IMG/VR virus record: IMGVR_UViG_3300048837_002306
Coordinates: 1 to 44,046 of that record
Direction: 5' to 3' (one strand)
Length of the DNA stretch: 44,046 nucleotides
From: a virus
Under the pieces are notes generated by a model. That model was not told the origin of the DNA and did not search any database. It saw nothing but the letters and a program-made list of their open reading frames with translations. The translations under genes and the position numbers were made by a program. Below, one piece after another: positions 39,313 to 44,046 of this stretch (within the stretch, counting starts at the first letter, position 1; each line of letters begins with the position of its first letter).

Positions 39313-40743
39313 ATGATTGTACCAAAAACGATGATCACGAATCCATACGAAATCCAAAAGCTCGAAACTAGTCGCTTCAAAGGCAGCATCGTTGAACGTT
39401 GCTTCCTGATGAACCTTGATCGGCGCGACGATCGACTCCGCGAGTGGATGCAGCAATTGCCACAGCCTTGGCCATTCCCAGAGGTCGAACGCTTCGCCGC
39501 CATCGATGGACGCAAACTATCAACGCCCGAACAATGGCGTGCCGGCAATGGCGCTTGGGGCTGCTACCGCTCGCACTTACTGATCCTCGAGAAGTGTCTG
39601 CTTGAAGGGATCGACTCTTATGTGGTCTTCGAAGATGACGCCGGATTCGTCCAAGACTTTGTTGAGAAACTCGATGCCTACGTCCGTGAACTGCCGGAAG
39701 ACTGGGGCCTAGCGTACCTCGGTGGCCAGCATTTGTACGCCGCCAAGCATCCGCCGAAGCGGATCAGCGATCACGTTTACCGACCTTACAACGTCAATCG
39801 CACACACGCATTCATGGTGCGTGGTCGCGCGACGATGAAGGCGATCTATCGTCACTTGAACTGGAATGATTGGCACCTGAAGCATCACATCGATCACCAT
39901 CTGGGCCGCTTGACCCAGCGAAGATACGAGGCGCTGGTTCAAGGCAAGAACGTTGAGAAGGAATCGATTCCTGTCTACACGCCCGATCGTTGGCTTGTCG
40001 GCCAACTGCCCACCAAATCGAACATCTGCGGTCGCAAGTGGACGCAGACCAGATTCTTCAATGATGCCAAGAACGCGGATCACAGCGACGCACCGTTCTT
40101 CGCGGTGCTCGGGCCGCATCGCAGTGGCACCAGTTGCGTGGCAATGGTCATGCATCATCTCGGTGTTCACATGGGCAATGAACTCGGTGGCTATGAAGCA
40201 ACCGGAGGAGGTGAAGCGATCGGACTGGCCCAGCTCTGTGAAAAGGCGATGCGTTTCCCGGCAACCGATCCGAAGCTCGCTGATGGTCAACTTACCAAGC
40301 AACTCAAGGCCTGGATCGTTGCCCGCAAAGCCGAAGCGATTCGTGATCGAACCGTTGCTGGCGGAAAATACCCGCATCTGTGCCGTTTCGCCGGCCATTT
40401 GTACGACGCGCTCGGTAACTCGCTACGCATCATCGCCGTCGATCGTCCGATCGAAGCGTCGATCCGCTCGCTTCAGGACCGCAGCAAGCGGCACCCTGGC
40501 CAATGGTTCGCGGCCGGTGATGGCTCATGTGAGGCGCTTCAGCGGTCGCTCCTCGATCATCGGGAATCGTTCATTCAACAGCACCCCGATGTGCCCGTTC
40601 ATCGGATTGACTTCGCCAATTTGACTGATGATCCCGAGACCGAAATCCACTCGCTGATCGCATTCTTGGGCATCGATCCAACTGCGGAAGAGATCGATTC
40701 CGCGATCGCTCACGTCAATCCTCAACTCCGGAGGTTCGGGTAG
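39313..40743 (+). CDS. GT25 glycosyltransferase fused to sulfotransferase
   Basis: A 476-residue fusion. The N-terminal part is a GT25-like LPS/collagen glycosyltransferase: ERCFLMNLDRRDDRL, then GNGAWGCYRSHLLILEKCLL and SYVVFEDDAGF as the donor-binding acid. The C-terminal part, from about residue 265, is a sulfotransferase: FFAVLGPHRSGTSCVAM has the P-loop for PAPS, with SIRSLQDRSKRHPGQWF as the second signature and a helical end. Sugar transfer followed by sulfation of the glycan is the simplest reading. Starts at 39313 or 39331 are both possible; neither has a clear site. Confidence 0.75.
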   Translation: MIVPKTMITNPYEIQKLETSRFKGSIVERCFLMNLDRRDDRLREWMQQLPQPWPFPEVERFAAIDGRKLSTPEQWRAGNGAWGCYRSHLLILEKCLLEGIDSYVVFEDDAGFVQDFVEKLDAYVRELPEDWGLAYLGGQHLYAAKHPPKRISDHVYRPYNVNRTHAFMVRGRATMKAIYRHLNWNDWHLKHHIDHHLGRLTQRRYEALVQGKNVEKESIPVYTPDRWLVGQLPTKSNICGRKWTQTRFFNDAKNADHSDAPFFAVLGPHRSGTSCVAMVMHHLGVHMGNELGGYEATGGGEAIGLAQLCEKAMRFPATDPKLADGQLTKQLKAWIVARKAEAIRDRTVAGGKYPHLCRFAGHLYDALGNSLRIIAVDRPIEASIRSLQDRSKRHPGQWFAAGDGSCEALQRSLLDHRESFIQQHPDVPVHRIDFANLTDDPETEIHSLIAFLGIDPTAEEIDSAIAHVNPQLRRFG

Positions 40744-40774
40744 GAGGCTTGAAACGTGAGGCTTGAGGCCTGAG
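40744..40774 (-). repeat. Heptamer array, left side of the inserted four-helix gene
   Basis: GAGGCTTG, ACGTGAGG and CTTGAGG units; inverse complement of the array at 41183-41212. The two arrays bracket the four-helix-bundle gene. Confidence 0.65.
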
Positions 40775-41134
40775 TCATTCGCTGGAACGAAGCGATCGCA
40801 ATAGCCCGGCCATTACCTTTGCAGTTTCTTCGGCTTTCTGCTGTAGCGATGATGCGGACGATGAATCGAGATAACCCAGGCGACTTGCGATCGAGATTTG
40901 GTACTCGACCTCACGAGTGGACGCAAACGCAATATCAAGAAAGCGAATGTAGTCCGCAAGCGAGTTCCTTGCGCTGCCTTCTACGATGTTGGAGGCAATC
41001 GAGACGGCCGCGCGTCTCAACTGTGACGTTAAACCAAAAATCTCTTCTTTAGGAAAAGACTTTGTTGCCCGATAGATCGCAATCACCAAATCATCCGCTA
41101 ATTCAAACGCCCGCAGTTTTCGATGGTCTCGCAT
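40775..41134 (-). CDS. Four-helix-bundle (23S rRNA-IVP/bAvd-like) protein
   Basis: A 119-residue helical protein: MRDHRKLRAFELADDLVIAI, then KSFPKEEIFGLTSQLRRAAV, SIASNIVEGSARNSLADYI and a final helix. GLTSQLRRAAVSIASNIVEG is the family signature of S23/23S rRNA intervening-sequence proteins, which share their fold with bAvd of diversity-generating retroelements. No reverse transcriptase is present, so only the IVP reading is supported. GAGGCAAAT precedes ATG 41134. Flanking inverted heptamer arrays suggest insertion as a unit. Confidence 0.85.
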   Translation of the reverse strand: MRDHRKLRAFELADDLVIAIYRATKSFPKEEIFGLTSQLRRAAVSIASNIVEGSARNSLADYIRFLDIAFASTREVEYQISIASRLGYLDSSSASSLQQKAEETAKVMAGLLRSLRSSE

Positions 41135-41156
41135 ATTTGCCTCACTCGAAGGATTG

Positions 41157-41954
41157 ATGATGGAACCCTTCAATGATAACAACCTCACGCCTCAAGCCTC
41201 ACGCCTCGGGCCTTCTCTGCAAGACATAACGTTCTGCATCAAAACCATTCATCGCCCGTGGGCCTGCCATCGACTGGTGCAGTCGCTCCGAAAGGAACTT
41301 GGCGAGCCCAAGATTGTGGTTGTCGACGATGGATTACCAGAATACCGGTTCTCACTCAAGTATCCCGAGACCGCCAAACACTGCAAAGTGATCGACCTTG
41401 ATCAACACGATGTGGGAGTCGGTGTGGGCCGCAATACCGCGATCGACGCAGCAGAAACCGAGTTCATCTTTCTGCTCGATGATGATCAGATTGTGACACC
41501 CGACTTGCACCTCGATCGAGTCTATCAGCGATTCGTCGAATACGAACTCGACATTTTGGCCGTCCGCCAGGGTGATGGCGGCCGGCCGATGCTCTTCAGC
41601 CCGCTGATGGATGGTCGCCGGATCTGGATGCATCGAGGCGAATACAAACGGATCGGCGAGACGTGTTGGTGTGACATGGTCAGCAATGCGTTCCTAGCGC
41701 GGCGCGACACGATCGCTCGCGTTCGCTGGGATGACGAAATCAAAACCTACGAGCACTGGGAGTTCTTCTATCGCGCCTCACACATCGAGCATTTACAGAT
41801 CGCCGTGTCGCTCGACTGCTCGGTCGTTCATGACCATGTGGGAGCGAAACCCTACGGAGTACTGCGAGGCAGGCCGAATTTCCGCAGGATCGGACTTCGC
41901 AAACACGGCTTCGAATCCATGCGTTATCCAGGTGGAGCGATTGTGCAGGCATGA
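41157..41954 (+). CDS. GT2-type glycosyltransferase A
   Basis: A 265-residue family-2-like enzyme: DITFCIKTIHRPWACHRLVQ, IVVVDDGLPEYRF as the first nucleotide-sugar strand, then DVGVGVGRNTAIDAAETEFI with LLDDDQIV as the DxD site. The first 20 residues (NNLTPQASRL) are encoded by heptamer repeats and may be poorly structured. GAAGGATTG precedes ATG 41157. Together with the following paralog it probably builds a glycan on the virion. Confidence 0.8.
   Translation: MMEPFNDNNLTPQASRLGPSLQDITFCIKTIHRPWACHRLVQSLRKELGEPKIVVVDDGLPEYRFSLKYPETAKHCKVIDLDQHDVGVGVGRNTAIDAAETEFIFLLDDDQIVTPDLHLDRVYQRFVEYELDILAVRQGDGGRPMLFSPLMDGRRIWMHRGEYKRIGETCWCDMVSNAFLARRDTIARVRWDDEIKTYEHWEFFYRASHIEHLQIAVSLDCSVVHDHVGAKPYGVLRGRPNFRRIGLRKHGFESMRYPGGAIVQA
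41183..41212 (+). repeat. Heptamer array, right side of the inserted four-helix gene
   Basis: CCTCACG, CCTCAAG, CCTCACG, CCTCGGG units inside the first codons of glycosyltransferase A; inverse complement of the array at 40744-40774. Confidence 0.65.
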
Positions 41955-42098
41955 GGCTTGAGGCGTGAGGCGTGAGGCGTGAGTGAAGACGCATACATGC
42001 CCCGATAAGGAAACCGATCTTAGAAGAGGATTTTGAAAATGAACAGTAACGTCCCTCAACCACCATCCAACCTCAGGCCTCAAGCCTCACGCCTCAGG
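41953..42098. repeat. Inverted pair of heptamer arrays between the GT2 genes
   Basis: Left 41953-41983 (four GAGGCGT/GAGGCTT units) and right 42071-42098 (CCTCAGG/CCTCAAG/CCTCACG units) are inverse complements. The right array encodes the first residues (NLRPQASRLR) of glycosyltransferase B. Confidence 0.65.
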
Positions 42099-42821
42099 TC
42101 TACCACCACCTTTTGCATCAAGACGATCCATCGACCTCATTGCTGCGAAGCACTGGTCCGAAGCATTCACGAGCACTGCGGCGATGATCGACCGCAGATC
42201 TACGTGCTCGATGACGGCCGGCCAGCACTGCGATTCTCAAAGGTATGCCCCGATGCGGCATCAATGGTCGATCAAATCATCGAGACCGAATACGACATTG
42301 GTCTGTCTGCTGGACGCAATCGTCTTTTAGAAGCGGCCGATACACCCGTCGTCGTTTTCACAGACGACGATCATCGCGTTGGCCCCCAGACAAGGCTTGC
42401 CGATCTGGTCGGCAAACTTGAGGCCAGCCGTTTAGACATCCTTGCCGGCCTGAGCCAGAAGCCTGGTCGCGCTCACGCCGATGGCGCACCACGATTGCTC
42501 AAATCCAGCGGCCGAGAACTTCGCATCCCGCTTGGCCAATACCGCCGTGTGGGCAATGTCGCCGAGTGCGCGTTCGTTTGCAATTGCTTCGTCGCCTATC
42601 GCGACATCTTGCAGGCGATTCGCTGGGACGAAGATCTCAAGGTTGAAGAACACTGGGACTTCTTCTGGCGCGCGAAGATTGCCGGTGTGAAGGTCGGCGT
42701 CGCGCTGGATCACGTGTTTCCGCATGAACACGTCGATCCACCAGGCTACGTTCGCCGCCGGCCACAGTTCCTGAAAGCAGCGCTGCAAAAGCACAACCTG
42801 AACAAGGTGCTCTGGAGCTAG
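42039..42821 (+). CDS. GT2-type glycosyltransferase B (paralog)
   Basis: A 260-residue paralog of the upstream enzyme: TTFCIKTIHRPHCCEALVRS, IYVLDDGRPALRF, then DIGLSAGRNRLLEAADTPVV and FTDDDHRV as the DxD site. The shared TFCIKTIHRP opening and the equal domain order show tandem duplication and divergence. AGAAGAGGATTTTGAAA precedes ATG 42039. Probably adds a further sugar to the same substrate. Confidence 0.8.
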   Translation: MNSNVPQPPSNLRPQASRLRSTTTFCIKTIHRPHCCEALVRSIHEHCGDDRPQIYVLDDGRPALRFSKVCPDAASMVDQIIETEYDIGLSAGRNRLLEAADTPVVVFTDDDHRVGPQTRLADLVGKLEASRLDILAGLSQKPGRAHADGAPRLLKSSGRELRIPLGQYRRVGNVAECAFVCNCFVAYRDILQAIRWDEDLKVEEHWDFFWRAKIAGVKVGVALDHVFPHEHVDPPGYVRRRPQFLKAALQKHNLNKVLWS

Positions 42822-42859
42822 TTTTCGATTTCTTAATCCCCATTCTCAATTGAGCGTGA

Positions 42860-43258
42860 ATGATGACGATGCCGACCAGTCAGTTTGGCCCATTCGAGGA
42901 GCGGCCGCCGCACTGGCCACCGCCGCCGTTTGATCCGCCCGCGGAGCAACCACCCTACGAGCCCAGCGATGCTTCGTCGAGTTCAAGCGGCGAACCACGT
43001 CCTGCCTGGTGGCCCGACGATTGGGATTGGCCTCCGAAACAGGAGGAGCCAGCGGACGTCATTGTTCCGCCACCGCTGCCCAACACAACCTGGCCGCGAC
43101 TTCCGCACGATCACCCGTACTATCTGCCGCCCGGTTACCGCTGGCCAGACAACCTGCCACCGGGGCATCCTGGGCACAATGTAAGGCCACCTGCGCCTCC
43201 GATCGGCAGCGGCGAGTGGGCCAGCGAAGGTTCAGGTGATACGGATACTTACGTATGA
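42860..43258 (+). CDS. Pro/Trp-rich protein
   Basis: A 132-residue protein that is about one third Pro and Trp, with RPPHWPPPPFDPPAEQPPYE, DASSSSSGEP, and later YYLPPGYRWPDNLPPGHPGH. It is probably extended and non-globular. It contains a short Ser run like the large Ser-rich protein, suggesting a second target of the glycosyltransferases. Two starts (42860 and 42869) are possible. Its stop overlaps the radical SAM start. No family recognised. Confidence 0.5.
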   Translation: MMTMPTSQFGPFEERPPHWPPPPFDPPAEQPPYEPSDASSSSSGEPRPAWWPDDWDWPPKQEEPADVIVPPPLPNTTWPRLPHDHPYYLPPGYRWPDNLPPGHPGHNVRPPAPPIGSGEWASEGSGDTDTYV

Positions 43259-44046
43259 TTGAACTGGAAAACCTCGAGTTTCATGCGGCGCACGCTTGCA
43301 ACCTCTACTGTTCGCAGTGCTCGCACTATTCCAACTTCCATGCCGGTGGAATCGTTAGCGTCGAAGAGGCAAAAGCGAACTTCGATGCATGGTCGGGGCG
43401 GCTCGCGCCAAGGCGTCTGGCAATCCTCGGTGGGGAGCCGACACTCAACCCAAGCCTGGTGCAGATCATTGAGATGGCCCGAAAGGCTTTTCCGAATGCC
43501 GAAGGGCTGTTGGTGACAAACGGCTTCTTCCTCGATCGTCATCCGAGCTTACCCCAGGTCTTGATCAAGAATCGTTTCCGGATGGACGTATCGCAGCATG
43601 GCCGCGCGCCGGAATACATGAAGCGATTCCGAGAAGTCCGCCGACAGATTCGACAGTGGCGTGAAGCCAATCCAGGCCTGCAAATCAAGATTCGCAAATC
43701 ACACCGCGGTTGGCGACAGCAATACCGCGTGGTCGATGGCAACCCGATGCCATTTGACAGCGACCCCAGATCCGCTTGGAATATCTGCCTCCAGCGTTCG
43801 TGTACCCAGCTTTACACATCCTGCCTGTGGAAATGCCCCGCGTTGGCGTTCCACGGCATCATGTCCAGCAAGCTCAAGCTCGACGATGAGCCCGCCTGGC
43901 AACTCTTCCGCGACTACCAGGCCTGTCCGCCAACCGCAACTGACGAGCAGGTTCGCACATTCCTCGCAACCGAAGAAATCCAACAGTGCAGTCTCTGCCC
44001 TGTGAAGAAGATCGCATTTCACCACCGTGATCCGACAGTTCGATAG
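43255..44046 (+). CDS. Radical SAM protein
   Basis: A 263-residue radical SAM enzyme. Residues 11-27 (HACNLYCSQCSHYSNFH) hold the CxxxCxxC cluster motif; GGEPTLNP follows near residue 60 as the SAM-contacting strand. The C-terminal half has further Cys (CLQRSCTQ, CPPT, CSLCPVK) consistent with an auxiliary cluster of the SPASM kind. Such enzymes modify peptides or sugars. Its place behind glycosyltransferases and the start overlap with the Pro-rich protein suggest that it modifies one of these products. The gene ends at the window edge (TAG). Confidence 0.8.
   Translation: MIELENLEFHAAHACNLYCSQCSHYSNFHAGGIVSVEEAKANFDAWSGRLAPRRLAILGGEPTLNPSLVQIIEMARKAFPNAEGLLVTNGFFLDRHPSLPQVLIKNRFRMDVSQHGRAPEYMKRFREVRRQIRQWREANPGLQIKIRKSHRGWRQQYRVVDGNPMPFDSDPRSAWNICLQRSCTQLYTSCLWKCPALAFHGIMSSKLKLDDEPAWQLFRDYQACPPTATDEQVRTFLATEEIQQCSLCPVKKIAFHHRDPTVR

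Noticed and set aside
39276-39548. Longer N-terminus for the 82-aa reverse gene
   Set aside because: The extension lies antisense to glycosyltransferase coding sequence and is low-complexity; ATG 39275 has a good ribosome site and matches the remembered family start.
40775-41134. Diversity-generating retroelement because of the bAvd-like fold
   Set aside because: No reverse transcriptase, template or variable repeat was seen in the window.
1-44046. CRISPR array or tRNA genes
   Set aside because: The repeats found are either spacer elements of unequal spacing or short heptamers; no regular repeat-spacer pattern and no cloverleaf with a CCA-type end was recognised by eye.

Overview
The window is one phage-type genome segment, either a prophage or a free tailed phage, with long-tailed (siphovirus-like) morphogenesis genes. 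A planctomycete of the Rhodopirellula/Pirellulales kind is the most likely host. The reasons are intermediate GC, intergenic heptamer arrays of the CCTCAAG/CCTCACG type, a HARE-HTH protein, a decayed HNH nuclease ending in LFNPQ, an 82-residue helical protein, and a protease-capsid fusion. These family impressions come from memory, not from a search. No integrase, repressor, attachment site, tRNA or holin was seen. The window starts on an ATG and ends on a TAG, so its edges may not be the ends of the element.

Layout. (1) 1-6453, + strand, early replication/recombination: zinc-ribbon protein, RecB-like nuclease, Sak4-like ATPase, DUF669 protein, RusA resolvase, and a fused primase-helicase. 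(2) 6395-6745: iteron-like CGTCCGG repeats that may be an origin. (3) 6797-9617: PD-(D/E)XK-like protein, a reverse-strand membrane protein, and a ParB-methyltransferase fusion. (4) 9628-17110, reverse strand: sixteen small genes, most unknown, including DUF4314, HARE-HTH and amidoligase members. Eleven of them are preceded by one conserved element (CGGCTTGA-N14-CATGGCTCATGTGTGT), and a twelfth by a degenerate copy. (5) 17324-37313, + strand, late module: terminase, portal, protease-capsid fusion, connectors, tail tube, chaperones with a likely -1 frameshift, tape measure, tail proteins and a Ser-rich protein. (6) 37310-44046: glycosyltransferases, a glycosyltransferase-sulfotransferase fusion and a radical SAM protein, probably decorating the virion. 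Toxin-antitoxin genes and reverse-strand strays are inserted in (5) and (6); two of the toxins are broken.

Main discovery. The + strand opposite region (4) carries one reading frame of 2,510 codons (9637-17169) without a stop. It runs through all sixteen reverse genes and all their spacers and covers almost exactly the extent of the cluster. All sixteen reverse genes are in the same phase, codon-aligned with it, so none of about 1,645 sense codons is TTA, CTA or TCA. About 860 spacer codons are also stop-free. The leader elements read in this + frame as a repeated THEPCGxxxIKPxP-type peptide, and five spacers are 279-288 nt long with a second motif at a fixed 104-105 nt from the leader (diverged in one of the five). 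Chance does not explain this. Either the + strand encodes a giant repeat protein antisense to a gene array, or the open frame keeps ribosomes on a + strand transcript crossing the antisense cluster between early and late genes. The reverse membrane gene at 7576-8094 sits opposite a similar, shorter codon-aligned + frame (7264-8091), which supports the second idea.
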